A program made the translations under genes and the position numbers. 64,000 bases of DNA from Kalaharituber pfeilii. Its lineage: Eukaryota; Ascomycota; Pezizomycetes; Pezizales; Pezizaceae. The DNA is taken from NCBI GenBank assembly GCA_015179045.1, contig WHUZ01000006.1, positions 1,116,001 through 1,180,000 on the forward strand, written 5' to 3'. Below are positions 36,501 through 49,266 of the stretch, one piece after another; the stretch's first letter is position 1, and the number at the start of each line of letters is the position of its first letter. The notes under the pieces were generated by a model. It searched no databases, was not told where the DNA came from, and was given only the letters and a program-made list of their open reading frames with translations.

Positions 36501-39041
36501 CTTTTGTGATAGCACTGGGTTTCTTAGACTTCAATGGTGATTCCAGTACAGCAGCTTGCGCAGAAGCTTCAGTCATCTTGACTGACTCCGTAGGGGTATT
36601 CCGTTTACTTCCCGGTTTCCCAAACACAGATGCCTTAAGTGGAGGAATCCACCCTCCGGCTGGGCTAGGAAGAGAGGATATTGATGATTCACCAGCTTTG
36701 GGCTTTTCAGGACCGTAGAAAAGAGCAACGGGAGTAGATTGAGAATTTTTCTGGGGCATAGCCTGCTGTTGGGGTGCCTTCTTTGGGGATACAGTGACGG
36801 TAGATGTCTTTGTGGGAGTAGAGGGCATTGGTTGTTGTTGCTGTATAACGCTGGGAACAATTGCAGTGAATTCCATCTCTGCGTCCTCACCGATATCCAT
36901 GTCCTCATCGCCATCCTTATCTTGTGTCGCCTTTTGTTTGCCTTTGTCTCGATCAGTTGGATGCTCACCAGCTTCCTTTGCACTCTGCTCCTTCTGCAGC
37001 TGCCGTTCTGCTTCCTGTTCTCTTTCCCATTCCTTGCTGCTCTGCAATACCACAGCACCAATGGCGCTTCCACGCCGACCCTTCCTCCCTCTCTTCGTAC
37101 GCTGAGTAGGCGAAGTCTCTACCACACCAGCCCCTACGACAGCAGTAAAGTCCATTGTAGCCTCACCACCCATACCATCATCCTCTTCCTCACTGCTCCA
37201 CGCGTGGGATGCAGAGGCATCCTTGATACCTCCAATTGCCACAGTAAAGTCCATGGTTTCATCATCCAAAGCTGCTTGTGGTTTCGTGGCGGTCTGCTTC
37301 TTGTTGCTGGCGTCCAGAATTTTCCCCACTGGGTATGTCATGTCCATGGCTACCGTCATGTCACCGTCGTCCTCTGCATCGGGTTGCGGAAGTGATGGAT
37401 ACGCTACAACATGTTTCAGTCCACCAATGGATCTTGTGATATCCATATCCATTGTCACGTCACCATCTGTATTGTCATCGAATTTTGAGGAAAGCTTCGG
37501 ATACTGTACAGAATGCTTTTGCTTAATCAAGCCACCAAGAGGGCGAGTTATCTCCATATCCCCTTCGCCGTCGTCATCATCTTCCCAGGCCCGTGCGCGC
37601 GCTTTGGATATCAACCCACCAAGTGGCTTGGTGACATCCATTGTCGCTTCTCCTTCCCCATCATCTTCACTGGGGCCACCGAATAGGGCTCTTGGCTTCA
37701 AATGCTTCTGGAATTGTTGAGCCGCATTCCGCAGAGACGAAATTACCCCCCCAATGGAGCTTGTATTGTCTTTATCCTTATCCCCACTTGACCGTTTGCT
37801 GAAAAGCCCACCTACCGGTCGCGTTATATCCATATCCACTTCACCATCATCGTCCTCTTTATTAGCAGCATTGCATTGGGCAAGTGCCCTGCCAAGTGGC
37901 CTTGTCATATCCATAGCAGCATCATCATCAACCTGCGGCTCAGCTTCCTTCTGCGGCTGAGCAGGCCCCACTGCTGTCACGTTTGAATTTTCCCGAATAA
38001 CTGTTATTGGTTTCTTAAAGAAGCCCTTAAGATTTTTTGCTGATAAAGTAACATCATCATCCAGGTCCATGGTCACTTCATCATCTTCGTCGATATTCAC
38101 TGGTGCAATATTCGGGAATCCTTCATTTTTCTTGTTACTCTTCTGTAATATCAGCTTCTCTTCGTCCGAGTCGTTCTCATTGACACTGGATGAGGAATCC
38201 GAATCAATGTCTTGTTGTTCTCCAGGCCCCACCAATCTTCCAAGCCCATCCGCAGAAAGAGGCGAACTGGAAAAAGCTTCGTTTTCGTCATCACTGCTGC
38301 TGCTGCTACTGCTATCATCCCTCCTCCGGGCTTGCTTCTTTGATTCTGGAATTTCATCGTCACCCGAGTTGGTTCTTCTCTTTCCCTGCCCAGGAGTCGA
38401 ATTCCGTGACGATCCACCAGCGGACGACGGGGTTGCTGGATAATCATCAAGAAAGAATGTGTGTAAAGTTGCCTCCGTAGCAAAGCTGACCCTTCTGTTG
38501 CCCAAAGACTTGCGCCGCTCAGCACGAGATGCAAGAATTTCCTTTTTCTGCTTCTCTCGTGCAGCTTGCTCCTCTTCTGTACGCAGAGGAATTGACCGAG
38601 TCATACCATCATTGGATGAAACTTTATTACCATTGTCATTGTTGGATGGGCCCGTCTTGGGCATGTTAAGCCCAGGAACATTAAGGAATGAGGTTCGGCG
38701 ACTCTTTGTATTTGTAGCGCCAGTGGCCTGTTGGGGAGAGATAGGAACTGTTGGCAGAAGGATACCTTTCGGTGGAGGCTTAGGCGGTCCGCTCATCATC
38801 TGAATTTGAAGCATTCTAATGTCAATCTGCATATCATAGAAAGAGGAAATATTAACTCGTAATGAGGGATGGTATGAAGTTCGATATCATGTCGCAGGAA
38901 ACTCACACTTTCTCGCCGCTTTTTCCCTTTGCCAGCATCCACCGCCCGGTTCTGCGAGTTGAGAGCATCAAGACCCCCAGGTCCGAGACTCTTTGAGCGC
39001 GCCTTGCGACCACCTTTATGGTTGCTAGTTGCTTCATTCAT
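33575..39041 (-). CDS. SPC7: Kinetochore scaffold Spc7/KNL1
   Basis: Three exons: 38907-39041, 34638-38826 and 33575-34578; phases 0 and 1 agree; about 1775 aa. Spc7/KNL1 is the outer-kinetochore (KMN) scaffold that recruits Bub1-Bub3 and PP1. An N-terminal PP1-docking motif is visible (RRVSFATEATLHTF). An array of MELT-type motifs follows: MDMTRPLG, MDITRPVG, MDVTKPLG, MEITRPLG, MDMDITRSIG, MDMTYPVG, MDFTVAIG, MDFTAVVG and MEFTAIVP, plus a degenerate first copy. Each would bind Bub3 when Mps1-phosphorylated. After a basic/Ser-rich linker comes the conserved Spc7 region (EFLEMTGISFLDDITHTKRR), a long coiled coil (about residues 1230-1430, for example LRKEVEMKRVLTQKKKMEA), then the C-terminal RWD-type Mis12/Nsl1-binding region in exon 3 (AKELRYGWSIVAVDQGSIIS). 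The start lies 628 bp head-to-head from RPS11. Confidence 0.95.
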
Positions 39042-39669
39042 TGTTGCCGAATAGCGGTGGTCGTATACCTACGGGACTTGTAAAAATGATTGGTTGCTAA
39101 ACTCAATTAACGTGAATGGGAATACTCGGCACTTCGAGAGTGTTAGATTATGTTTAACAAGTATTTCCAACTGCCTGCAAGTAGCATGAGGACTTTTTAG
39201 GATTGAAAGCAGGAGCGTCTGCGGTGTCGCGGAGCAGGACGGTAATGCACCAGTTGTGTGGGCTGCTCTCGCGTTGTTGTTGTTTTTGTGGGGGTTGCAA
39301 GTTGGTTCTGGGGGCAACCGCCAGGGATGAGGCCAGTAAACGGAGACTTCCTTTGTTTTCACTATGGTTACCAAACTCACGTGCATCTTGGCAACCTGAG
39401 CCTGGCACAGCCACGCCCTCTTCGCTCCACTTCATGATAAATGCGCCACTAGGGCAAGCCCTGCGCCCACGCACCATACTCTGCTCTGGGAAAGTCCTCG
39501 TCCAATCTAGCAAACGCTAACGAGGTTGCCAACGAGGTTGCCAGAAGAAATTAAAAACATATCGTCGCCAGATCAGCCCAACGCACAAGATACGACACCG
39601 CCGACGTCCCGGTTGTTCTAACGACCCTATCACGACACTTGCCGTCATCACAACAATCCTTACGACAAA
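39042..39669. promoter_or_regulatory. Divergent intergenic region SPC7 / RPS11
   Basis: The 628 bp between two start codons facing away from each other must contain both promoters. I see no certain TATA box or known ribosomal-protein element. Location is inferred from gene order only. Confidence 0.5.
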
Positions 39670-40426
39670 ATGGCCACTGAATTAACAGTGCAATCTGAGC
39701 GTGCTTTCCAAAAGCAGCCTCACATCTTCCTTGCCAGCAAGGTCCGCCCCGCAAAGCGCAGGGTTGGAAAGGGAGGCCGAAGATGGTACAAAGACGTTGG
39801 GTTAGGCTTCAAGACCCCAAAGACTGCAATTGATGGAACCTACATTGGTATATCTTCCCGTTTCCGAGATTCTGCCTGGGTTTCGGTTCGGTATTGACAA
39901 GGACGTGGTGGGGGTTGTGTAGACAAGAAGTGTCCCTTCACAGGTCTCGTCTCTATCCGAGGCCGAATTTTGACTGGTACCGTCATCTCTACCAAGATGC
40001 ACCGAACTCTCATTGTCCGAAGAGACTATCTGCACTATATTCCTAAATACAACCGTTACGAAAAGAGGCACAGCAATTTTGCAGCCCACGTGTCTCCGGC
40101 ATTCCGTGTTGAAGAGGGCGATCAAGTCGTTGTTGGACAGTGCAGGCCATTGAGCAAAACGGTAGGCTGCTTCCGGTCACTTGTTGTTTGAGGTATTAGG
40201 AGGAGAGGTTATGTGAGGGAATCAAAGAAAAAGGACGTACCTGGGAGGGGGATATTAATTGGTGACCCAATGAACACTGCATGGATTGGATATCAAGAGG
40301 GATTATCATGGAGCTTAATATCCCTTTACAAGGCTAATGATTCACTTTCTGCCACAGGTCCGATTTAACGTTCTCCGTGTCAATGCTGCCAAGGGCAAGG
40401 GAAACAAGGCTTTTAGCAAGTTCTAA
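39670..40426 (+). CDS. RPS11: 40S ribosomal protein S11 (uS17)
   Basis: Three exons: 39670-39847, 39923-40161 and 40358-40426; 161 aa, the normal length for eukaryotic S11. The N-terminus [20 protein letters not shown] is typical of the eukaryotic protein. The uS17 OB-fold core follows with [19 protein letters not shown], then [39 protein letters not shown] and the basic end [14 protein letters not shown]. It binds 18S rRNA in the small subunit body. The second intron (196 nt) is longer than most here, which is common in ribosomal-protein genes. Expression should be high; no regulatory element was identified beyond the shared upstream region with SPC7. Confidence 0.97.
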
Positions 40427-41366
40427 ATTTGTCCTAAACAAAAAGAGAAAAAGAAATAAAACCCATTGTGCATGATATACTACCAGTCCTAATGCCTCTT
40501 TAGAGTGCACACGCAGGGAGAGAAGGCGGAATGGAGTATTTGGACTTGCAGCGCCTGTGATTGTGTTGGACCATTTATTTCTTTCATTCTTCCTTTTTCT
40601 ACATTGCGCGCTCAAAATCCACTCACCTTTACCACCCATCCAACCTAGAACCTCCTCTTCCTGGCTCTCTACATATCACCTTGTCCACTGGCTGTCACCT
40701 TCCACACCATACTGATTCGAAATTGGGCTTGGGTACTGATCTTTTAACGTTCCGGGGTTTTGATTTTCTATTATTTTTCAGCTGGCTATTTTTTACCTTT
40801 TTTTTTCCCTTTTTTCTTCCCCTTATGTATCTGGGTTATTTCCTCTTTGTGTGTGAAAATAAAATACTCACTTTTTTTCAGGTGCCCATGGCAAAGAGCG
40901 TTTTTTATTTTTGCTTGCTGGTTGGCGGGTTTGGGTATGGAAATAGGGAAATGGAGCATCAGAATAAAATGGCATGAAATGATACATAATGATTTAATCC
41001 TCCATTATGTTATACAAACGTTTGCATATCAGTCTGATTATGAGCTTTTATACCAGTGATTTAGGCGCGCGACTACCAGCAATTTACGTCTAAGTATCGT
41101 TTGAAAACAAAGTAACTAGGATGTATATGGCTTATATTCCTAATACAAGACCTGATTACCACCCATCCTCCCCCGAGCTCAATTAGTCTTGTAGAGCTCA
41201 AAGTAACGAGAGTGTAATTACCCAGGATGGCCATTTGGTCCTACAATCCCACTATAACCTCACCCTCCCTAGTCTGGTTGCACTACTCCTCTGCAAAGTT
41301 TCCAGCAATGCAGCCCCCAATCATAACTTCTCCCCCCCCCACCTGAATTCCTCCTTATCCCACCTA
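40427..41366. other. Convergent 3' spacer RPS11 / NAA38
   Basis: T-rich 3' UTR-like DNA on the plus strand, then the 3' flank of NAA38. No further gene. AATAAA occurs at 40859, in the right sense for RPS11 but over 400 bp past its stop. Confidence 0.5.
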
Positions 41367-42140
41367 TTACCGCCTGCCCCCGCCACCCTTCTTCTCCTCC
41401 AGCTCAATCTTCACAATCACCTCCCCCGGCACTACCACCAGTCCTAAATACCGTCTCTGCAACTGTGGCTCCGTGGCGCCCATATTCGGGTTCGCTTCTA
41501 TAATTGTTACCATCCCTGTCTCTACTTCAGTTGCCGTATCCGTAGGAAGCAACCTGCTAGTTTCGTCTCCCACGCTCGTTGCTGAGGTAGTCGTCGTGGT
41601 TATTGTAGTAACAGTAGTGGTGCTAGTAGTCGTTAAAGTTTTCGCGGCATCGTGGCCAACCCATCGAAATTCATTTGTGCACGCGAGAATGAGGTTGCGG
41701 TCCTGTTTGACGGAAAAGACAAAAATAGGAAAGAAAAGAAAGAAATTGTTCAGCCTAACTTTTTTTGTTCTTTGTTTCTCTTATCTTCGTCGTTCGTCTC
41801 CCCATTTTTGTCCAAAAAAAAAAAAAAAAAAAAATGAATGCCCCCTCTCTCCCTCTACCCTCCTCAACTCGCAAGAGACAGTAAGAAGGGCAAAAAAAGA
41901 AATAAAAACCCATCCGGCAATAGTGAGAAGGTATGAAGTAACGGTGCGGATACGTACCCTATCGGTGCACTTAAACTCCCCTACGAACATCCTCCCATCC
42001 GTCGTAGTTACTCGTAGCGTGTGTAGCAGCAGGCTGGTCAGGTAGGCGTTTGGGGACGGGGCGGCTACGTCCGCAGCATCGGTGGCGGGGGCGGGAGCGG
42101 GGGTGCGCGCGGGGGGGCGCGCGGGGGTGACTTGGGCCAT
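41367..42140 (-). CDS. NAA38: NatC auxiliary subunit Naa38/Mak31 (LSM-domain)
   Basis: Two exons, 41958-42140 and 41367-41702, phase 0; 172 aa. After an Ala/Pro-rich start (MAQVTPARPPARTPAPAP) comes the Sm fold: LTSLLLHTLRVTTTDGRMF, then VGEFKCTDR joined to DRNLILACTNEF across the intron, and the last strands RRYLGLVVVPGEVIVKIELEE. This divergent LSM protein (LSMD1 in man) belongs to the NatC N-terminal acetyltransferase with Naa30 and Naa35, acting on nascent chains at the ribosome. A Thr/Val-rich insertion between Sm1 and Sm2 makes it longer than animal versions. The 255-nt intron carries a run of about 21 T on the sense strand. The frame is open upstream of this ATG, so a longer N-terminus is possible but not conserved. 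Confidence 0.88.
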
Positions 42141-44537
42141 GCCAGTAGCCGGTGGTTTGGGGAGTAAGGTGCGCTGCTCGGTATGGTAAGTAAGTAACTG
42201 GAGGGGGAAGGAAGGGAGGGGAGGCCCACGTAAGGGGAAGCGTTGCGGAAGTCGCATTCGCCGACAAGGCACACAAGGGCGATAGTGTCGGAATCTGACC
42301 CCAACGGGATGGAAACGTATAGTAGTATAATTACAGAGAGTAAATCGTATGTGTCAGAGGTTGACCGCAAGATATAGCGAGGCAATGGACGTCGCGACCG
42401 ACAAGCCTCAACAAGGAATAACACGCTAAGTATCTCCGTATTCATACAAGTGTAGCAGCAGCTTTGAGTATGTTCTCCCGCAATAGCTGTCGGCTTAGGT
42501 ATTCACGGTTCAGTCACTCAACTGCCACCCCACTACGTTCAGAGGCCCCGATAAACTACGATCAACATCAATCCCGACCGATGTCACCACAAAATCCACG
42601 CTGCAGCATTGTGCCATGCACCGCCACAGCATACCAGGCATCTCCGTCGCAAGTCATGGCCCGCCAGGTGGGGCGTCGCGGCAGTAGGTAAGCCTACGCC
42701 TAGAACGATCCGAGACGGGCACATCCCTCGCTTTACCTTGCATGTACAAGTGCCCCCTGCCGGTGCGCAGTACCTACAGCTAGCTAATGCGCCGTCCAGG
42801 ATCCGTCTAGTCGAGAAACAAATTCAAAACATATTTTTTCCGAGACAGAAGTTGAAACTCCAAGGGGATGCACGTATGCATGAAACATAATCTTCCAATT
42901 CTATTCCGAACTGTACTGCATATATTCCAATGCACATGTTCATGTACACATGTACTCGAATACAGTACTGTGCATGCACCGATACATGCCCATGTCAAAC
43001 AAGATTGAGATAAGTATCACGCTGTACGAGATCGCAGATCATATTTTCCGCGTGCGGTCCACGTGCGAGCATGCACATCCAACCCCCGCGAAAAAAAAAC
43101 GGTCGGGTGTTGCCGTGGAAACCTACCTAAACTTGGTTGGTGAAATCGGCTTCCAGGTGCCTACCCAATGTGGTATATGTTGTATTGGATTAAATGTGTA
43201 GAGATTTTGAAGAAACGACAATGTAATGATGACCTTGATCATACTTCATAAGTTTATGCGTCTTTCAACGCCATTGTATAGTACGGTCAGTGAGAAAAAC
43301 TGACCTTTCCTTCGCCGGAATTTCTTCCGCTGCTGGCTATATATTTGAGGCTCCAAATTAAGTCCAATAGGAAGAGTACATGGATGCAATAATTGGCTAT
43401 CCTATGCTTCGTACTACTTGCCATCAACAGGGGGTGTCTAGAAAGGTGTCAACGAAGTTCAACAACTGTGCTTTTCCAGAACCTTAGCTGCTGCAGTTGT
43501 GATATTTTACTTCGAGCCTCTTGTGCGGCCCCGGGCGGCCTACGTCTCAAACCAGGTTGTATGTTCTAAATCGTATCTCAAATCTTCATTTTGGATGCAA
43601 TTCTTAAGCAATAATATGAGATGATGGGTTGGTTCTGATGCATATACGCTGGAATTGCCAATAACATTAACTGAATTTTATTCAAGTCCTGGCAAGCGGA
43701 CACAGGCATGCATTTGTACTAGAGGAGTGTCAAAGATGCAGATTCCAGACTGCCCCAATTAGCATTTTGTACTCGCTAATTCTCTAGTTTCTCATGCAAG
43801 AGACCCTGATAAGTGAAATAAGCGGCAACTGTAGGACTGAGTGGACTACTAGCAAGTCTCTTCATGAAGCCTGCTCCTCCATAGAAAGGTCAATGACAAA
43901 CTTTAGTTACTAGACATGCGGTTACCTGCTTAGCAGAAGACGAAATGCTTCTAGACTCCCAGGTAGGAGCTCCCGGAGAGGTGGTAGCCACAGCGGGAAT
44001 CCTCTGACGGCTCATACCAGTAAAGCTCCTCCCACGTTCGACTCCGCAATATAATACAGGCCTTGATCCCCTAGCAATATACCAAACTGGTACTGCTAAT
44101 GGATTCGGCAGTTTTTGCTCGAGGCCTTTTGGATGTTCCTGAACTGCATGCTAGAGTAAAGTAAGGTATTCACCAAGTGCAATCATGGAGCCACGGTAGA
44201 CATTCGGTTCCACTTCTATTATACGAGGACTTCTCCCAATGGAACGTCGCGCTAGGTAAGAAACGTTGGACCCTGCATATCAGGATGTGCCCCGTGTATG
44301 ATAATCTGCTTGAGGAAAGTAGAACCCCGCCTGTCGTATGCCTTATGGCTGTTATTGATGCAACGAGGAATAATTTTTTTATATGACTAAATCTGCTTAT
44401 CCGCCTTTATTAGAGTGTGTATGGGTATTGGAAGAAATGCAGCAATAAAAGCCAATATATATGATCAAAGGTCCTAGATATGAATGATCTAGCATGGACT
44501 GAAAATTCTGCTACCCAATGATGTTCTTTCACAGCGA

Positions 44538-44590
44538 GCATCCGTTGGTGCATGCCGATAAAGAGAGGTAAAAAAAAAAAAAAAAAAAAA
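44538..44590 (+). repeat. Possible retroelement tail (weak fifth copy)
   Basis: A hairpin with one wobble pair (GCATC-CGTT-GGTGC, 44538-44551) is followed by ATGCCGATAAAGAGAGGT and a poly(A) of about 21. The block ATGCCGATAA resembles ATGCGAGTAATGA of copy B. No convincing target-site duplication. It may be unrelated. Confidence 0.25.
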
Positions 44591-47424
44591 CGAACAAAGT
44601 ATCAAAGTTAAGGACACGAGGCCCAAGTACTTTAATTACTGACCGGTTATCATCTTATCCATGTAAACTCGTGCTCTGGAGATAGCCTTAAGCTCCTCGT
44701 AGATTCCGTGTTATTTTCGAGCCTATGGCTTGAAGATATATAACATACCACGGAAGTGAGGTTGTCTTGCTCCGGGCAATTTGTAACCTGCAAGCCGCAA
44801 TGGGAATCCTTGGTATGCCATTCCTTGCCCTTCTTGGAGATTCCCTTCATATTGCCAGCGCCGCAGCAAGCCCTATCTTTGTGACCTTCCAACATTCAAA
44901 TACAACTACTGAAAATCTGCCTTGCATGTATGGGCTAGTCAAGCGGAAATATGTTTTCGCCCTTATACCAGATACTTTTGCTTATCAATATGAAACCCAG
45001 CGGTGAATAAAGAGCTTCATCGCCATCGATACTATGAACTCTTCCAACCCTGGTAATTATTGAAACTTGCGTTATTTTCCAGTCAAGTATGTGCATGTTC
45101 TGCACAATGCATAGCTTGGAGCTTTTCGCGCTTTTGTTTCGTGACTGACTACCTCCTTCCTAAGAGGTTGTATTGTCATCGGAGCCTTCAAACAGGTAGA
45201 AGCCAAGGCTTCCGTGTCCGACACGTTTTCAGTAAAACAGAAGTTTGTGGAGCGGTTCGCTCCCGCGTAAAATGAGTTCCAATAGGATGCTAGCGTTTGG
45301 TCACGGGTCCTTTTCCATTGTAAACTGTTAGTAACAGCCAAGCTATCGAATGAAAAACTACCAACTGCACACGTATTTTCTTTGTGATATGAGCTCACTA
45401 GTGCTAATCTGTAAAATTTGAAAATGACTGCGTCAAACATGCATACATACTATCAGCATCTTCAACATCGACTGGGATTTAGGAGGATGGGATTGTTCCT
45501 TTCGCTTTAACAGGTCAGTGGAGGAAGATCTAGCTGTCTCGTGAAGAGTGAATTAAGGTCTTCGTCCTTGGGGCCACAATACTAATACTTGCACGCAGGT
45601 CATGGGAGGAGCCCACCCATGAAACATACAAATTACGGCAGTCATGTCCTTCTCTATCACTGTAGTGCCATTGATGCCAAAACGTTGCTTATTTTGGGAG
45701 GATTGACATCCCAGTCAGGAGAGAAAAAAAAAAAAAAAAAAAAAAAAGAGAGAAAAAGCAAAGAAGGGAGGGAAGAAGTTTTTGAATACAAGAGAAGCAC
45801 AGAGGACTGTGCCATTCCTTTTGCCCTGGATGTTTTAAGAGTAATCAGGTAGGTCTCTGTATAACTGCCCCGAACTTGCAATGTTCATCTTCCAACTTTG
45901 CACCCCTTTATACACTTTCGCTCGCACAATGGTAACGTGCACTAGAAATGATCTTTTCTTTTCACAGATTTTGTACTTGGGTTGCGAATTTTGTCCTCAT
46001 AGGCATCGATTATGGAATTAATTTAGAAGATTGGACCGGGGCGGGCAGGAGCCGACGGAAGAGCGGTGATAATTATATCCCCTGCTAGTAATGCAACCAA
46101 CATGCCCTGCTAGGTCAATTTGTTGGATCGAGAGGCAAACCCAGGAGATTTAGCAGATCAGCAAACGGGAGCCAGCGTCGTGCTAAGTTGAGGGCCGCCG
46201 AGTGGGCCCGGATCAATCTGGTGCTGGCTGGGAGAGCAGATGCACATGCAGAGGCACTTGTTAGCAGGTGCAGAAGTTTCCTAGCAGGCATGTAGCAGAT
46301 GCCTAAACTGCAATAGTCTCGGCACCGGAACTACCTGTGCCAGTGGAAGGGTATCAGTATCTGGTTTGAAACTGGGGTATAGCTCATATTATTGGACGCG
46401 AGCAGTGATGTCCAGGCATTTTCTCTTGATGGGGGGGCATTTGAGGGCACAGTTAAGTTACTTGTAACTGTATGCTGGTTGCACTACCCCCATTTGTGAT
46501 TGTCCAGCATCGCAGAGTGCGCTTCGGCTGCTATTAATCACTAGAGTACGATGTAGTTTCGAAGATTGATACAGCTTGCTCATGCCAGTGCTGGGAAAGA
46601 ACGTTCACGCCGCCACGGTGCAAATACGCAATGCGCCCCAGCGGACTCAGAGACCGCTACGGGGCACTTCCCCGCAATCCAATTGCATTTACGTAGAGCT
46701 CTACGTCAGGAAAGGTGCAGGGGAAGCGCAGTGCAAGGACAGAATGTCATAGATAGCCTGGTTGGAGGACAGAGCGGTAGCGGTGGAGAGATGGAGCGAG
46801 CACTAGAGCACGGCACATACGGCACCCCTCAGCCAGCGCATGCTGTGCATGGGGCTGGCAACAAACCTTCCTTCTGCAACGCTCCCGTGAAACTGAATAC
46901 CGCACCCATGCCCATTATCGGGCGATGTACGCCGTGAAGTATAAGTATCAAAGGATGATTCATAGTCGAAGTGCTTTCTCGCCCCAGCATGCCCGCCCTC
47001 ACTCGCTCTCGTTGCCGGTTTACCCTCCATCCATACATATCATTACTTGCGGTATATCGGAGTATCAGAGATATGGCACAGTAAGCAGGAGCCCAATTGC
47101 TCCGGTCGTCACGACATCGCTTGACTGCGCATCCCTGCCTGCCTTATCGTGCGAACTGCCCGTCTTGACCTGGCCTGCCCTGTCCTTGTGTCATCTTTGA
47201 GTGCCGAGCACATGCAACGTTGATGCCTCTGTTCTATCAATGCTGATTGCCGTCCGGCATGGCATGCCCCATGGCATGCCAGCAGCATCAGGAGCAGGAC
47301 GGGCGCAGTCGTGCCCGACAAGTGAGGGCAGGAGGAGTTCGCAGCAGTGCTGGCGGCTGCGCTGCTATGTGCTACGCTGGAGGGGCGGCAGTTCTTTGAA
47401 GCTCCAGCTTGGCGCACCGTACCG

Positions 47425-47480
47425 TAGCGCAGCATAGTGCAGCATAGCGCAGCATAGCACAGCATAGCGCAGCATAGCGC
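47425..47480. repeat. 10-bp tandem repeat
   Basis: About five and a half copies of AGCATAGCGC with single-base variants (AGCATAGTGC, AGCATAGCAC). It lies inside the GC-rich island upstream of PPZ. Confidence 0.85.
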
Positions 47481-47499
47481 GGTGGCCGCACACACATGG

Positions 47500-47526
47500 C
47501 TGCTGCTGCTGCTGCTGCTGCTGCTG
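47500..47526. repeat. (CTG)9 trinucleotide repeat
   Basis: Nine uninterrupted CTG units, 20 bp after the 10-bp tandem repeat. Not in any supported coding frame. Confidence 0.9.
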
Positions 47527-48870
47527 CGCTTGGGTCTGGCTGCACGCAGCGGCACTAGAGCGCCGCTGGCCCCCAGGCGGACTGGCCAGCAGCCCCGGCC
47601 TGCCCTCCACCATCCGCCCTCACTCCGCCCTCCTCCCCGTTGCCAAAAAGAGGCCCGCCGCTAAAGCTGCCTCCCCCCTCGCCGCACACACAAGTATCGC
47701 CGGCTGCGCTCCCTCCCCCACGAGCAGCACCCCCCCCAGACAGCCACGGCAAGCTTGCGCTGCTCCACCGCAGCCCGCCATTCCAGCAGGCCCCATCCGG
47801 CCCACGGCTGCCCAATTCCTGTGCATCGTCTTGCTTCTCGTGGAAGCTCCCAACGCTCGGGCTCAAGCTGCTGCCACCGCCTCTACGCCGCTGTCCCGCC
47901 CGGTCCCGACGTCTCGATATCGCCGCTGGGCACTCGCAGCCCGTTTGCGCGCATTGACTGAGGTGCCCTCTGCCTGACCTCCGTTTGTTCGTCCCCAGCC
48001 CAGCCCGGCCCAGCCCCAGCCCACAGGCGCCCAGAACTGCACCGCACAGCACAACCTTCACCCCCCTCCCCCCCCTCCCCCCCTCCTCCCCACCACAACC
48101 CACCATTTGCCCATTGTCCAGCTATCGCACTGCCGGTATCATAGCTTTCGCGCTGTCGTTCGGCCGAGAAGGAGGCCCTTGGTGCACCCCATTGGAATCA
48201 CACTCCGGCCACTCGAGCAGCGTTCTCTACTTCTCAACCGTTCACCCGTAACCCTCGTGCCCTCCTCCTCCACGTTGCACCAGCAGTGCTCCTACATGCA
48301 CCCATTCTGCCCACTGTCTTTTGTCAAATCCAGCGTCAGTAGCGAGTAGCGACGACTTGCCAAAGGGCGTCTCGCGGGAGCGATCCCCATCCACATCACT
48401 TCAGCAGCAGGTACGTACTCACGGTCGGCGTTCCTCTGTCTCGGAGATGCATCCAGCCAGCTAGACGTTGCAAGGAGCCCCAGAAGCTTTGGCACGTACA
48501 CATGTATCGTACATGCTGCTAGTCGGCATCCACGTTGGCACGAGCTGCCCGCGCTGGATGGCTAAGCTTCGCAGGCCTGATGCCCGCTATGCCGAGAAGG
48601 AGCAGAGCAGGGAAAAAAAAAAAGGAAGATTGTTGCTTGGTTCCGCGCCGCTGCTGTCTGCTGTGGAATTTGACGGGCCCAGTCCGCTGTCTCAGCGCAA
48701 CCCGCCGCATGCTATTGGGGAAGGCTGACAAACTGAGCTTCTAGGCGGAACAAATTCCACCCCCCCCCTCCACCCACACCACCCACACACCCACTGTTGA
48801 CTTGCTCCTCCACCACTCTCCCGGGCCTTAACTTGCTCAATCCAACCTCCTTGTATCTCCCTGTCGTCTA

Positions 48871-48899
48871 CCCCCCCCCCCCCCCCCCCCCCCCCCCCC
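48871..48899. repeat. C29 homopolymer upstream of PPZ
   Basis: 29 consecutive C on the plus strand, 367 bp before the PPZ start codon. On the other strand this is a G-run able to form G-quadruplexes; exact length may be unreliable in the assembly. Confidence 0.8.
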
Positions 48900-49266
48900 G
48901 AGTCAGATCATCGAGATCGAGCTCCACACCCATCCTTGGCCTCCATCCTCCCTGTTAACCGACACTAGCCACATACCCAAGGTCATCGCACCACAACTGC
49001 CTGTTGTTGTGATTTGTACAAAACGAAGTCCGTCACCGAGAGCTGGTTCCTTCGGTTCTATCATTCACTCGTTGAGCCTCCTTAACTGGCTCGTACCTCT
49101 ACACTGCCAACCTTGGATTCACGAAGGTACCCAGATTCGATCCTCATATCAAAACGTCCTCCATAACTTTCCTACATATCTACACGCAGCCTACCTTTAA
49201 AGATAAACCGGATAGACAAAGCAGGTCCTCTGTACCTGAAAGAGAGCACACGTCTATCACGGCACA

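Larger units (their letters stand above)
42141..49266. other. 7.1 kb gene-free region with GC-rich island
   Basis: No recognisable gene on either strand. 42.1-46.4 kb is of ordinary composition with short open frames and two long A-runs (44570-44590, 45725-45746). From about 46.5 to 48.75 kb the DNA turns strongly GC-rich with tandem repeats. The open frames here (up to 183 codons, minus strand) are Gly/Ala/Arg-rich and look like composition artefacts. 48.75-49.27 kb is C-rich on the plus strand and is probably the PPZ promoter and 5' UTR. Confidence 0.5.

Noticed and set aside
46505..46540. U6-like GTGCGCTTCGGCTGC string
   Set aside because: Only the short 5' stem-like string matches; the conserved U6 ACAGAGA and downstream regions are absent.
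47555..48106. 183-codon open frame on the minus strand in the GC-rich island
   Set aside because: Gly/Arg/Ala-rich, overlapping several other long frames on both strands; typical of GC-driven stop depletion, no domain seen.
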